21,349 nt of DNA, taken from the NCBI GenBank assembly GCA_023144875.1, contig JAGLEW010000056.1:1-21349 (forward strand), read 5' to 3'. Every line of letters starts with the position of its first letter. The stretch's first letter is position 1. The stretch is from Methylococcales bacterium. GTDB lineage: Bacteria > Pseudomonadota > Gammaproteobacteria > Methylococcales > Methylomonadaceae. Under the pieces are notes generated by a model. It was not told the DNA's origin and made no database searches. It saw only the letters and a program-made list of their open reading frames with translations. Below, piece after piece: positions 7,634 to 16,491 of the stretch. A program made the translations under genes and the position numbers.

Positions 7634-8851
7634 ATGAAAATATCTTTTAAATCAAGCCTGAATGCTATGTTATTAAGCAGTGTTTTAGTGGCCTCTCATA
7701 CGGCTTTGGCGACTGATAAAGAGTTATTAGATACTTTGTTGCAAAATGGTGTTTTAACCAAAGCACAGCATGAAAAGCTTATTACTCAAGCCGAAGAAAA
7801 AGCACCAAAACGAACGACTACTAAACCCTCTGGTGGTATTTTAGAGATGGATTGGGCATCACGCATTAAAATTTCAGGGGATATGCGCGTTCGATACGAA
7901 GATAAACATTCGGATGCCAAAGGGGTGCATGAAAGTCGCCAACGGATTCGAGCGCGAATTGGTTTAGCGGCAAAAATTAACGAGGATGTGGATGTTGGAT
8001 TTCGTTTAGTGACCAGTGGCGGACGAAGTACGAGTAACCAAGATTTAGAAGGTGGTTTTGTCGGAAAAAGTATCTTTTTTGATCGAGCCTTTATTGATTG
8101 GCATCCAAGTTTCGCCCCTGGTATGCATGTAATTGCAGGGAAAATAAAACAACCTTGGTATGGCATAAAACAGGGTTTAATTTGGGATACTGATGTCAAC
8201 CCAGAAGGGTTAGCGGTTACTTATAAAAAAGACTTTGGGCAAGCAAGAATTAAAACGACGGCGGGTTATTTCATTGTTGAAGACGGCAAAAATTTGGTGG
8301 AAAAAGGTGAAAATAACGGTTTTAGTGAAGATCAAAAAATGTTTCATGCAGGTATCAGTGGTGAAATGAAAATCACTGATAAAGTGAAAGGTTCTTTAGG
8401 GTTTAATGCCTTCATTTATGATGATGCGGTGGGGAATGATAAAAAAAATCTAAATACCGATGCTGAAATTTACTCGGTGGCAGGTAAGGTGGATATTAAA
8501 ACAGGATTGATGCCTATCAAAGTTTATGGGCAGTATGCCGTGAATGTTGCCGCCTCTGATCATAGCCAAAATACCGCATGGTTGGCGGGCATTGGCACCA
8601 AATTTAAAAATTTTAGTTTAGATTATAATTATCGTGATACCCAAGAATACGCCGTCGTTGATATTTTTAATGATTCCGATTTTGCTGAAGGTAATACGGG
8701 AAGCAGGGGTCATAAAATAAAAGTAGGCTATAAAATCAGTAAAAACTTTTTCTCTTCGGTATCGTATTATGCCTCCAAAGTATACGGGCCTAATAATATT
8801 GATAACGATGAGATAAATATTTTACACGTTGACTTTAAAGCCAAATTTTAA
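7634..8851 (+). CDS. Outer-membrane porin, Porin_5-like
   Basis: A 405-residue outer-membrane protein. The signal peptide covers about residues 1-26 and ends ASHTALA, followed by a short helical segment (DKELLDTLLQNGVLTKAQHEKL) typical of the N terminus of this putative-porin family, where it may form coiled-coil trimers. From about residue 78 onward the sequence alternates polar and hydrophobic residues as amphipathic strands: IKISGDMRVRYEDK, RIRARIGLAAKINEDVDVGFR, FFDRAFIDWHPS, GMHVIAGKIKQPWYG, AGIGTKFKNFSLDYNYRD. The last strand ends in aromatic Phe (LHVDFKAKF), as needed for BAM-mediated insertion. This fits the Porin_5 family of diffusion channels; substrate cannot be read from the sequence. 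It is transcribed alone, between a divergent gene and convergent ispH. Confidence 0.85.
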   Translation: MKISFKSSLNAMLLSSVLVASHTALATDKELLDTLLQNGVLTKAQHEKLITQAEEKAPKRTTTKPSGGILEMDWASRIKISGDMRVRYEDKHSDAKGVHESRQRIRARIGLAAKINEDVDVGFRLVTSGGRSTSNQDLEGGFVGKSIFFDRAFIDWHPSFAPGMHVIAGKIKQPWYGIKQGLIWDTDVNPEGLAVTYKKDFGQARIKTTAGYFIVEDGKNLVEKGENNGFSEDQKMFHAGISGEMKITDKVKGSLGFNAFIYDDAVGNDKKNLNTDAEIYSVAGKVDIKTGLMPIKVYGQYAVNVAASDHSQNTAWLAGIGTKFKNFSLDYNYRDTQEYAVVDIFNDSDFAEGNTGSRGHKIKVGYKISKNFFSSVSYYASKVYGPNNIDNDEINILHVDFKAKF

Positions 8852-8852
8852 G

Positions 8853-8880
8853 AAAAAGTATCGAATGTATGGATATTTTT
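8853..8880. terminator. Weak bidirectional terminator between porin and ispH
   Basis: AAAAA-G-TATC (8853-8862), loop GAATGTATG, then GATA-TTTTT (8872-8880) pair with one bulged G. The A run on one side and T run on the other give a U tract in either direction, fitting the 40-base gap between converging genes. The GC-poor stem makes it a weak candidate. Confidence 0.35.
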
Positions 8881-8891
8881 AGTGATTTACG

Positions 8892-9830
8892 TTATTTTTT
8901 GAGATTTTTGGGCAAGGAGAAGACTACGGTTTCCTCAATACCTTGATGTTCGGTCACGGTTTTTCCGCCCCATTTTTTTAATTGCGTAATAACTTCTTGT
9001 ACTAAAATTTCAGGGGCTGAAGCACCTGCAGTTACACCGATAACATCCACGGTTTTAAACCAATCTTGATACATATCTTGGTAGGTATCAATTAAATAAG
9101 CGGGTTTGCCTAATTGTTCGGCAATTTCACGTAGGCGATTAGAATTTGAGCTGTTAGGAGAGCCGACCACTAAAATAATGTCCGAAATTTCGGCTAAATC
9201 ATGAATAGCGTCTTGACGGTTTTGGGTGGCATAGCAAATATCATCTTTTTTCTGCCCTTGAATCGCAGGAAAATATTTTTTTAAAGCGTTCACCATGATT
9301 TTTGTGTCGCTCATTGAGAGCGTTGTTTGGGTGACATAGGCTAAATTAGTCGGGTTAATAACCTTGAGTTGCGCGACATCTTCTGGGTTTTCAACTAAAT
9401 AAATACCCCCGTGTTCGGTGCATTTTACATATTGCCCCATGGTTCCTTCGACTTCAGGATGGCCAGAGTGACCAATTAAAATAACTTCTCTATCGTCTTT
9501 AGCGTGTTTTGCCACTTGAATATGAACTTTGGTGACTAAGGGACAAGTGGCATCAAAGACGGTTAAATGGCGGTCAATGGCTTGCTGTTGCACGTTTTTT
9601 GAAACACCATGCGCGCTGAAAATAACATTTGCTTTTTCAGGAACATCGGTTAAATCTTCAATAAAGACCGCGCCTTTATTGCGTAAACCTTCCACGACGG
9701 TGCGATTATGAACCACTTCATGACGAACATAAATGGGCGCACCAAAAGCGTCAATGGCATGATCAACAATTTCAATGGCGCGGTCTACGCCTGCACAAAA
9801 CCCACGAGGGTTAGCGAGTACAATTTTCAT
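8892..9830 (-). CDS. ispH: 4-hydroxy-3-methylbut-2-enyl diphosphate reductase IspH
   Basis: IspH (LytB) performs the last step of the non-mevalonate (MEP) pathway, reducing HMBPP to isopentenyl and dimethylallyl diphosphate with an oxygen-sensitive [4Fe-4S] cluster. The 312-residue length matches the E. coli enzyme. All three cluster cysteines are present: C12 (ANPRGFCAGVDRA), C96 (FDATCPLVTKVH) and C199 (DDICYATQNRQ). The substrate-pocket residues H41, H74 (SAHG), H124 and E126 (HSGHPEVEG) and T167 (VTQTT) are at the same positions as in E. coli, and the phosphate-binding SPNSSNS block follows at about 224-230. CAGGA a few bases before the ATG serves as ribosome site. The gene stands alone, divergent from the UPF0182 gene across a 261-base gap. 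Confidence 0.97.
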   Translation of the reverse strand: MKIVLANPRGFCAGVDRAIEIVDHAIDAFGAPIYVRHEVVHNRTVVEGLRNKGAVFIEDLTDVPEKANVIFSAHGVSKNVQQQAIDRHLTVFDATCPLVTKVHIQVAKHAKDDREVILIGHSGHPEVEGTMGQYVKCTEHGGIYLVENPEDVAQLKVINPTNLAYVTQTTLSMSDTKIMVNALKKYFPAIQGQKKDDICYATQNRQDAIHDLAEISDIILVVGSPNSSNSNRLREIAEQLGKPAYLIDTYQDMYQDWFKTVDVIGVTAGASAPEILVQEVITQLKKWGGKTVTEHQGIEETVVFSLPKNLKK

Positions 9831-10082
9831 AATCCTGACTTCTATACTTAGGTTAAAGAATGTTTATTTTAACGCAAGCGCTTTTTTGAAACGATGATTA
9901 GTTTTAATGCTTGCTTATCATCAAGTTAAAATCACAGAATGCCTATCACATTCAATGCATATTGGTGGGGCAACGATTTTCCGTTTTCACAAACGAAAAA
10001 CTCCTGATTGAAAGCCCTGTTTGTTTGAGTATTGAGTGGTAGAATAGCGTTCATATTACGACGATACTATTTTCATATAAAA

Positions 10083-10087
10083 GAGGA
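10083..10087 (+). promoter_or_regulatory. Ribosome binding site that fixes the UPF0182 start
   Basis: GAGGA lies four bases before the ATG at 10092. The frame is also open upstream to a TTG at 10032, which has no such site and would put a basic, unconserved stretch ahead of the first membrane helix. The ATG is therefore preferred. Confidence 0.75.
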
Positions 10088-10091
10088 ATTT

Positions 10092-12728
10092 ATGCGAAAC
10101 TGGAGACGGTTAATGCCTACTTTGGTTGGGGCAACCATTGTTATTGCAATTATTTTATATGTTGCTTTTTATTTTATTTTTTTAGATTTATTTGTTGATT
10201 TATGGTGGTTCAATTCACTGGAAATTGAAGGCTATTTTTGGCTGAAATTACTCTATCGCTTTATTTTGTCAGGTGGGGTGACACTGGTCTTTTTTTGCAT
10301 TTTCTTTTTTCATTTTTGGATCGCTTCTCGCTATTTAGGGCTAAACCCTCCTGATGAAGTTTTGCTTAATATAGACAAACGCCAGCGCTATCAAAAATTT
10401 GCTGAAGTCTTTATGAGTGGTTCGTCTAAAGTCTACACTCCTTTATCATTGGTTTTAGCCATTGTAATTGCCGTCCCTTTTTACAATCAGTGGGAATCGG
10501 CTTTACTCTTCTTTTTTGGTGAAAACTCAGGGATTACAGACCCATTTTACAATAACGACATTAGTTTTTATTTATTTTCTTACCCTATTTACAGCTTAAT
10601 TCAGCAAGAACTACTGCTCACCACGATTATTTTATTTTTTTTAGTGGCTGCTTTGTATTGGATGGAGCATATTTTTGTTCCCGATCAAAATACCGCTTAT
10701 CCACTCGGTGCGAAAATTCATTTGGCAATTTTAATTGGTTTTATTGTCATTTTTATGCTGATAGGGTTTTTTCTAGACCGTTTTTCTTTGTTGTATGTTA
10801 ATTCGCACGAGCCTGATTTTTTTGGCCCTGGGTTTGTCGAAATTCGTTATGAATTACCGCTTATTTGGGTGGCCGTGATTAGCTTTTTGATGATTGCGGT
10901 GACGGCGATTATTTTTATTTTTTCAAAAGAGCATCGCACTAAATGGCCTTTATATCTTCCTTTGGCGGTTTTTTTAGGCATTATGATGTTGCAATCGGTC
11001 GAATTTATTCCTAAATTACTGAGTAAATTTATCGTAACGCCGAACCTTGTGAAAGTTGAAAAAAGGTTCATGGAAAATAATATCAAGGCAACGTCAGATG
11101 CTTATGGATTAAATAAAATTAATGTGATTGAGGTTAAAACCTCGGTTGATGCCTCTAAGGATATGAGGGAATGGTCATCGCAAAAACATTTTGAAAATAT
11201 TCCCGTCTGGGATCGGGAACTATTGACCGATGGCTATATGCAGTTGCAAGGGATTCAGCCGTATTATCGATTTTTAGCTGTAGATGAGGATCGTTATGCA
11301 TTATTAGGTCATTATCAACAAGTAAACTTAAGTGCGCGTGAGGTGGATATTTCACTGTTGCCCGATGAAGCGCAAAATTGGCGAAATACGCATCTACGAT
11401 ATACACACGGGTATGGTGCGGTGGTAACCCCTGCGGCACAAGATGCAGGCAAACCCATCAAATGGTATTTGCGTGATTTGAATTTGTATTCTAATCTTGG
11501 CTTTAGTGTTAAACATCCAGAGCTTTATTTTGGTCAGGGGAATTATAAATACGCTATTGTTCCGAATAATTTAAAAATTAAAGACGCATCAGGGGAAAAG
11601 CTGGAAGCAAAATACACAGGTGGCGCAGGGATTTCTATACACTCGTATTTTAGAAAATTATTATTTGCCTTTTATTTGGGCGAGCAGAATATTTTCTTAT
11701 CTTCGGATATTTCGAAAGCAAGCAAGGTATTATTGCACCGTAATATTCTAAAACGCATTCAAAAAATTACGCCTTTTTTACATTTGGATCGTGACCCTTA
11801 TTTGGTGATTACGAAAGATCGGTTTTTTTGGGTGCAAGATGCCTATACTTTGTCGGATAAATACCCTGTTTCCAAGCCAATTGTTAATAAATTTTTAGCG
11901 AGTGAGCAAAAACTTAATTATATTCGTAATTCAGTGAAAATTACCATTGATGCTTACAGTGGTAAGGTTAATTATTATATTGCGGATGAGAAAGATCCGA
12001 TTATTCAAGCCTATAGTCGTGCTTATCCTGGTTTCTTTCAAGAGCTTAATGATATGCCTGATGAGTTAAAAGAACACTTGCGTTATCCAAGGGATTTATA
12101 CGCCTTGCAAATGAAGATTTACGCAAAGTACCATCAAAAAACGCCTGAATTATTTTATGAACAAGCAGACACTTTGCAATCTGCGGAAATTGAAGGTGAA
12201 CAGGTATTACCTTATTTTATTACTATGGATTTTGGGCATTGTAATGATCGGGAAGAGTTTGTCATGATTAACCCTATGACTCCTGTGAACCGAGATAATT
12301 TAAGTATAGTGTCGATGGCAGGGACATTGGATAAAAAAGACTGTGGCTTGGGTTATAAACCTGAAATTACGGTGTATAAATTTCATAAAAACATTCAAGT
12401 AAATGGCCCCGCTCAGGTTGATGCGTTAATTGATCAAAACCCTGAAATATCGGCAGAATTTACTTTATGGGATCAGCATGGCTCAACGGTCAAACGTGGG
12501 CGGATGATTATTTTACCCATTGGGCACTCCATGCTGTACGTACAACCCATCTATATGATTTCGACTAAAACTAAAATTCCTGAATTAGTCCGTGTCATTG
12601 TTTCGGTTGGTAATCAAGTGGTGATGGATAAAACCTTACGTTCTGCGTTTAGACGCTTAAGAAAGCTTTTCACGCAGCGTCCAAGTGAAAATAATACGGG
12701 AATTAGTACCACAGAGAGACAACCATAA
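10092..12728 (+). CDS. UPF0182 family large membrane protein
   Basis: An 878-residue protein of the uncharacterised UPF0182 (COG1615) family. About seven hydrophobic segments lie in the first 300 residues, starting with TLVGATIVIAIILYVAFY after MRNWRRLMP. Family hallmarks are DLWWFNSL just after the first helix and DPFYNNDISFYLFSYP before the fourth. After about residue 305 comes a long soluble part with VKVEKRFMENNIKATSDAYGL, IPVWDRELL, YTHGYGAVVTPA and LYFGQGNYKYAIV, also typical; it is probably on the outer face of the inner membrane. No enzymatic motif is visible and the family function is unknown. The C terminus (residues about 855-878) is basic and Ser/Thr-rich. The asparaginase-like gene follows within about 20 bases and is probably co-transcribed. 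Confidence 0.9.
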   Translation: MRNWRRLMPTLVGATIVIAIILYVAFYFIFLDLFVDLWWFNSLEIEGYFWLKLLYRFILSGGVTLVFFCIFFFHFWIASRYLGLNPPDEVLLNIDKRQRYQKFAEVFMSGSSKVYTPLSLVLAIVIAVPFYNQWESALLFFFGENSGITDPFYNNDISFYLFSYPIYSLIQQELLLTTIILFFLVAALYWMEHIFVPDQNTAYPLGAKIHLAILIGFIVIFMLIGFFLDRFSLLYVNSHEPDFFGPGFVEIRYELPLIWVAVISFLMIAVTAIIFIFSKEHRTKWPLYLPLAVFLGIMMLQSVEFIPKLLSKFIVTPNLVKVEKRFMENNIKATSDAYGLNKINVIEVKTSVDASKDMREWSSQKHFENIPVWDRELLTDGYMQLQGIQPYYRFLAVDEDRYALLGHYQQVNLSAREVDISLLPDEAQNWRNTHLRYTHGYGAVVTPAAQDAGKPIKWYLRDLNLYSNLGFSVKHPELYFGQGNYKYAIVPNNLKIKDASGEKLEAKYTGGAGISIHSYFRKLLFAFYLGEQNIFLSSDISKASKVLLHRNILKRIQKITPFLHLDRDPYLVITKDRFFWVQDAYTLSDKYPVSKPIVNKFLASEQKLNYIRNSVKITIDAYSGKVNYYIADEKDPIIQAYSRAYPGFFQELNDMPDELKEHLRYPRDLYALQMKIYAKYHQKTPELFYEQADTLQSAEIEGEQVLPYFITMDFGHCNDREEFVMINPMTPVNRDNLSIVSMAGTLDKKDCGLGYKPEITVYKFHKNIQVNGPAQVDALIDQNPEISAEFTLWDQHGSTVKRGRMIILPIGHSMLYVQPIYMISTKTKIPELVRVIVSVGNQVVMDKTLRSAFRRLRKLFTQRPSENNTGISTTERQP

Positions 12729-12749
12729 GGCTATAGATCATTGAATAGA

Positions 12750-13829
12750 ATGAAAAAAATTATTCTCATCACAACGGGAGGAACGATTGCTTCGGTTGTA
12801 AATTCTAGTTCTATTAGTATTGATGTCTCACAACAATCAATTTTAACGCTTATTGCTGAGGCAAAAGAGACGTTAAAGTGCGAGATTGACATTAAATCGC
12901 CATTGAATAAAAATTCGGAAAATTTTATCCCTTATGATTGGGTGACGTTACTTCAATCTTTGGCAGAAATAGATGATGATGACATTGAGGGAATTGTTAT
13001 TACGCATGGCACCGATACAATGGTTTACAGTATGGCCTCGGTCTTGTGTTATCAGTCGAAATGGCAGCAAAAAATATGTTTTACGGGCGCTTATTACCCA
13101 CCCGAACATTCAGATTCGGATGCGTCGTTAAATTTATTAGCCGCAATCAGCTTTGTGCTTTCACCGCAAGCGCAACAAGGACTCTATTTTGCATTTCGAG
13201 CCGATCCACTTAATATGAAAGCGAATATTATGGAAGCGGCGGCAGTCAAGCCAATGAGCTTTGATACACGTTGTTTTGAGTCATTTTATGGGCAGGTGAT
13301 TGCTACTTTTCAACGAAATTCTGGATTGTCAGCGATAAAACCATTGTCCTTTAAAAAATTTCCTTGTTTAAAAAAGTGTATTTTTCCTACTCGACAAAAA
13401 CTCCTTGAGGCACAAGCACACGTTGCCTGTTTTAATCTTTATCCAAGTACGGATGTCTCAGTATTAGAAAATATAATTAAAGACCGAAAGGTGGTAATTA
13501 TTGAACTGTATCATTGCGGTACGGCTTCGACTGAATTGATTCAATTTATAGAGAATCATTCGAAAGAAATAACCTTTTTAGTGGGTACTTTTCCTAAAAA
13601 ATATATCGACTTACCGTATGAGAGCAGTCAAAAAATACAGCAAGCAGGAGCTTATCTTTATGCTGATTTACAACCGTATTTTTTGTACACTTTTAGTGTC
13701 TTATCATTAAGTCTTCAGTGCTCAGAGCAGAGTATTATTTCAACGCTTTTACCGTGGGCCTTAAAAAGTGACTTGAATCACAAAACTAAGGGTGTAAGAA
13801 TAGATTACATTGAACAAGGTCTACTATAA
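12750..13829 (+). CDS. Asparaginase-like amidohydrolase, cytoplasmic, divergent
   Basis: A 359-residue member of the L-asparaginase/glutaminase (Asp_Glu_race-unrelated, type I/II) fold family, which splits asparagine to aspartate and ammonia. Both catalytic triads seem to be in place: the nucleophile T12 in TTGGTIAS, T88-D89 in ITHGTDTM, and a lysine at about 167 in AAAVKPMSFDT. S56 in NSENFIPYDW matches the substrate-binding serine block. There is no signal peptide. It departs from well-known enzymes after TGA (YYPPEHSDSDASLNLL, where the usual block is TGSxRPxxxxSxDGxxNL) and in a long cysteine-containing middle (FPCLKKCIFPTRQK). Substrate may therefore differ. The frame extends to a TTG at 12741; ATG 12750 is chosen, but neither has a convincing ribosome site, so coupling to the UPF0182 gene is likely. 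Confidence 0.8.
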   Translation: MKKIILITTGGTIASVVNSSSISIDVSQQSILTLIAEAKETLKCEIDIKSPLNKNSENFIPYDWVTLLQSLAEIDDDDIEGIVITHGTDTMVYSMASVLCYQSKWQQKICFTGAYYPPEHSDSDASLNLLAAISFVLSPQAQQGLYFAFRADPLNMKANIMEAAAVKPMSFDTRCFESFYGQVIATFQRNSGLSAIKPLSFKKFPCLKKCIFPTRQKLLEAQAHVACFNLYPSTDVSVLENIIKDRKVVIIELYHCGTASTELIQFIENHSKEITFLVGTFPKKYIDLPYESSQKIQQAGAYLYADLQPYFLYTFSVLSLSLQCSEQSIISTLLPWALKSDLNHKTKGVRIDYIEQGLL

Positions 13830-13830
13830 A

Positions 13831-14007
13831 ATGGTCTTCTCCTCAGATATCAACACTAAGGTTTCTATATATTTTGTACAAAATGGAGAGGATGTTGGGT
13901 TTATCTCAGCTCAATACGCATCTTTCAAAAGAAAAATGTACAAAAATTTTTTGGCGATAAACCATAGGGATTTAGAACCATTAAGTTTAAGTAAAATAAA
14001 TTATTAA
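13831..14007 (+). CDS. Small hypothetical ORF, doubtful
   Basis: Fifty-eight codons open between the asparaginase stop and the TPR gene. The product (MVFSSDINTKVSIYF..., ending LSLSKINY) has no signal, membrane segment or known motif. AAGG lies about eleven bases before the ATG; a longer version from a TTG at 13810 would overlap the asparaginase end. Codon use is not absurd, but a 200-base AT-rich gap can hold such an ORF by chance. Its stop codon falls inside an 8-bp inverted repeat (AAGTTTAA 13983-13990, TTAAACTT 14004-14011) that could instead be a weak terminator or leader element of the TPR gene. Confidence 0.25.
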   Translation: MVFSSDINTKVSIYFVQNGEDVGFISAQYASFKRKMYKNFLAINHRDLEPLSLSKINY

Positions 14008-14029
14008 ACTTTTAATAGGGAATTCAATT

Positions 14030-16405
14030 ATGCGAACTATAAAACTACTCTTTTTTTTAGCATCTCTTGCTTTGTTAGGCTGTGATAAAACCGAAGAAGT
14101 GCAAGAATATATCAAAAATGGCAAGGCGTTGTACAAAGAAGGGAGTTATAAAAAAGCGCGAATAGAATTTAAAAATGCGATTCAAGCTGATAATCAACAA
14201 GCGGATGCCTTTTATCATTTGGCGTTAATGGATGAGCAAGATAGAAATATCACCGATATGTATAAAAATTTGGGTCAAACGATTCAAATTGATCCTGAAA
14301 ATATTGAAGCGCGGTTAAAATTAGCCACACTTTTATTATTATCAAATGATTTTGAACGTGTTAATGAACAAGTTACAGAGATTTTAAAACGCTCTGAAAA
14401 TCACTCAGATGCATTGGCTTTAAAAGCGGCCGTCTTGTTAAAAGAGAAAAAAATTGATGCGTCAGTTAAAATTGTCGATGCTATCTTATTGAAAGATGGG
14501 GGTAATTTAAGTGCTATTCAATTGAAAGTTGCTCTGTATTCTGAAGAAAAAAAATACAAAGAGGCGTTAGCGGTTGTTGATAAAGCACTGGGTAATAATA
14601 CGACAGATAAATTTAGATTGAATCAACTTAAGTTGCAACTACTGTTTGCAATAAAAGATTTTGCCGCGTTAGAAAAGCACTATATTTCTTTAATTAAAAA
14701 TTTTCCTGATAAATTAGAGTTTAGTTATCGGCTGGCTGATTATTATTTTCAACGTAAAGAAGTGGCTAAATCTGTCGCAGTACTGAAAGAGACGATTGCT
14801 AAAAATCCAGAGGTGTTAGCGCCTAAATTAGCGTTAATTAAAATTTTAACGCTGCAAGATCCAAAACAAGCAGAAGCACAAATAAAAACCTATTTAGTTA
14901 AAACGCCAAAAGCGGCGGAGCTTTACTTTGGTTTGGCAAAACTTTATAACAGGCAAAAGCAACCTAAAAAAGCGATTGAGCAACTGAATTTGTTGATTAA
15001 AAATTCTGAAAATGAGCAAGCTAAATCAAATGCTCGAATTTTATTAGCCAGCAATGAAAAAGATCCTAAAGTTGCTAAAGCGCTTGTGGATGATGTTTTG
15101 TCGGTTGATGAGCATCATTTAGGGGCTTTATTATTAAATGCGAAATTTAAATTAATGAAAGGCGCTTATGATGATGCCATTGTTGATTTAAGGGGCTTAT
15201 TAAAAGATTATCCTGAATCGGATCAAGCATTAGTGTTTTTAGCGGAAGCGTATTCTAAAATTAATTCTGTAGAATTAGCAAATGATCATTTTCGAAAAGC
15301 GTTAACTCTTAATCCGTCAAATGAGTTTGCGTTGGAGGCGGTTGTCAGAAAAATGCTGACGGATAAAAACTTTATTGGCGCAGAAGATACGGTACAAACG
15401 GTACTAAAGAGTAACCCTAATAACTTTAAAGCTTTATTAAAATTGGCAGAGGTTCGGTTTTTACAAAAAGATTGGAGTGGTGCGGAAGAGGTCGTGGCGC
15501 TTATTGCAAAACAACCCGATGGAACAGGGCAAGCAAAATATGTAAAAGGGCGAATTCTGCAAGGTCAAAAACGCTATGAAGAAGCAATTGGCGAATATAA
15601 ACAAGCGCTTGAAAATGCGCAAAATTTATACCCTGCGCTTGAAAGCATGATGATTAGTTATGAAGCTCTAAAGCAACGACCATTGATGCATGCTTATTTG
15701 GCTAATTATTTAAAAACCCATTCAGATCAAGCGCAAGCGGTATCATTGCAAGCACAGTTGTATATGTTGGATAAAAACTGGGAAAAAGAATTAGCCGTTT
15801 TAACGGGTGCTAATAAAAAATGGCCTGAAATATCGTCACTTTATCAACGTATGGCCGTGTTATTTTCAATGAAAAAAGAAGATGGCAACGCAATTGAAAC
15901 CTATAAGCGGGGTATTGAGAATATGCCTGAGAATATTTACTTGACGATGAATCTTGCGGCATTGTATGAAAAAGCGCAAGATTACAAAAGCTCAGTAGCG
16001 ACGTATGAGGCTTTTTTACTTAAAAAACCAAAGGATAATATTGCTACTAATAATCTTGTGTCTTTGTTAGTGGATCATTTTCCAACCGCTGAAAATTTAA
16101 AACGAGCACTGGAGTTATCAAAACCGTTTAGTGAATCAAAATATATGAATCTATTTGATACTTATGGCTGGGTTTTATTAGCGAATGATAAAACGGAAGA
16201 TGCGATAACGGTTTTTAAAAAGGTGGTTGAAAAAGCGCCAAAAGTAGCGGTATTTAGGTATCATTTAGCGAAGGCTTATATGAAAACTGGCAGTGAAACG
16301 GGTGCGGTTTCTGAATTAGAAGCGGCTTTAAAAATTGCAGGGCCAGAGGGTTATTTTGCAGAAAAAAGTCAGGCGGAAGCATTGCTAAAAAAACTAAAGC
16401 CTTAG
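14030..16405 (+). CDS. TPR-repeat lipoprotein, PrsT-like
   Basis: A 791-residue lipoprotein made almost wholly of tetratricopeptide repeats. The signal MRTIKLLFFLASLALLGC ends in a lipobox (LLGC) with lipidated C18. Residue +2 is Asp (CDKTEE), which in E. coli keeps lipoproteins in the inner membrane, so the repeats probably face the periplasm from that membrane. Helical-pair repeats follow from about residue 27 (YIKNGKALYKEGSYKKARIEF) to the end, with motifs such as AxxxLAxLY and PxNxxAxxxLA. Length and layout resemble PrsT, the TPR protein of PEP-CTERM/exosortase exopolysaccharide regions, but no exosortase, polysaccharide or PEP-CTERM gene is in view, so a general scaffold role is the safer call. 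AGGGA eight bases before the ATG is a good ribosome site. A strong hairpin follows the stop. Confidence 0.85.
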   Translation: MRTIKLLFFLASLALLGCDKTEEVQEYIKNGKALYKEGSYKKARIEFKNAIQADNQQADAFYHLALMDEQDRNITDMYKNLGQTIQIDPENIEARLKLATLLLLSNDFERVNEQVTEILKRSENHSDALALKAAVLLKEKKIDASVKIVDAILLKDGGNLSAIQLKVALYSEEKKYKEALAVVDKALGNNTTDKFRLNQLKLQLLFAIKDFAALEKHYISLIKNFPDKLEFSYRLADYYFQRKEVAKSVAVLKETIAKNPEVLAPKLALIKILTLQDPKQAEAQIKTYLVKTPKAAELYFGLAKLYNRQKQPKKAIEQLNLLIKNSENEQAKSNARILLASNEKDPKVAKALVDDVLSVDEHHLGALLLNAKFKLMKGAYDDAIVDLRGLLKDYPESDQALVFLAEAYSKINSVELANDHFRKALTLNPSNEFALEAVVRKMLTDKNFIGAEDTVQTVLKSNPNNFKALLKLAEVRFLQKDWSGAEEVVALIAKQPDGTGQAKYVKGRILQGQKRYEEAIGEYKQALENAQNLYPALESMMISYEALKQRPLMHAYLANYLKTHSDQAQAVSLQAQLYMLDKNWEKELAVLTGANKKWPEISSLYQRMAVLFSMKKEDGNAIETYKRGIENMPENIYLTMNLAALYEKAQDYKSSVATYEAFLLKKPKDNIATNNLVSLLVDHFPTAENLKRALELSKPFSESKYMNLFDTYGWVLLANDKTEDAITVFKKVVEKAPKVAVFRYHLAKAYMKTGSETGAVSELEAALKIAGPEGYFAEKSQAEALLKKLKP

Positions 16406-16417
16406 TTTATGAGTGTT

Positions 16418-16445
16418 AATGAAGTCCTCTCTTGAGGGCTTCATT
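16418..16445 (+). terminator. Terminator after the TPR lipoprotein gene
   Basis: A 12-bp stem, AATGAAG-T-CCTC (16418-16429) with GAGG-G-CTTCATT (16434-16445), contains a single G-U pair and a TCTT tetraloop. It starts 12 bases after the stop. The downstream tract is short (GTTTGATG), so the stem does most of the work. Confidence 0.75.
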
Positions 16446-16460
16446 GTTTGATGGTATGCT
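16432..16460 (+). promoter_or_regulatory. Extended -10 promoter of the ketosynthase operon
   Basis: TTGAGG (16432-16437), a 17-base spacer, then TGG-TATGCT with the -10 at 16455-16460 and the extended TG at 16452-16453. Both hexamers match four of six consensus bases. The start site would fall near 16467, leaving a leader of about 25 bases that contains AGG nine bases before the ATG. The -35 lies in the loop and 3' arm of the preceding terminator. Confidence 0.55.
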
Positions 16461-16491
16461 AATGCCGCCTAAATTTATCAGGTAGATTCGC

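Noticed and set aside
7786..8199. 137-codon minus-strand ORF inside the porin gene
   Set aside because: It is antisense to a clear outer-membrane protein; its composition (Arg, Pro, Ser rich) is typical of a shadow frame.
9977..9999. Hairpin-like TTTTC-CGTTT-TCAC-AAACG-AAAA in the ispH/UPF0182 gap
   Set aside because: The two flanking genes diverge, so a terminator is not expected there; the stem has a bulge and mostly A-T pairs, easily chance in AT-rich DNA.
10032..10091. Upstream extension of the UPF0182 gene to a TTG start
   Set aside because: A strong GAGGA site stands just before the ATG at 10092, and family members begin close to it.
13875..13945. Direct repeat TGTACAAAA at 13875-13883 and 13937-13945
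   Set aside because: Short, in AT-rich DNA, and TGTACA also occurs inside the neighbouring asparaginase gene; no sign of function.
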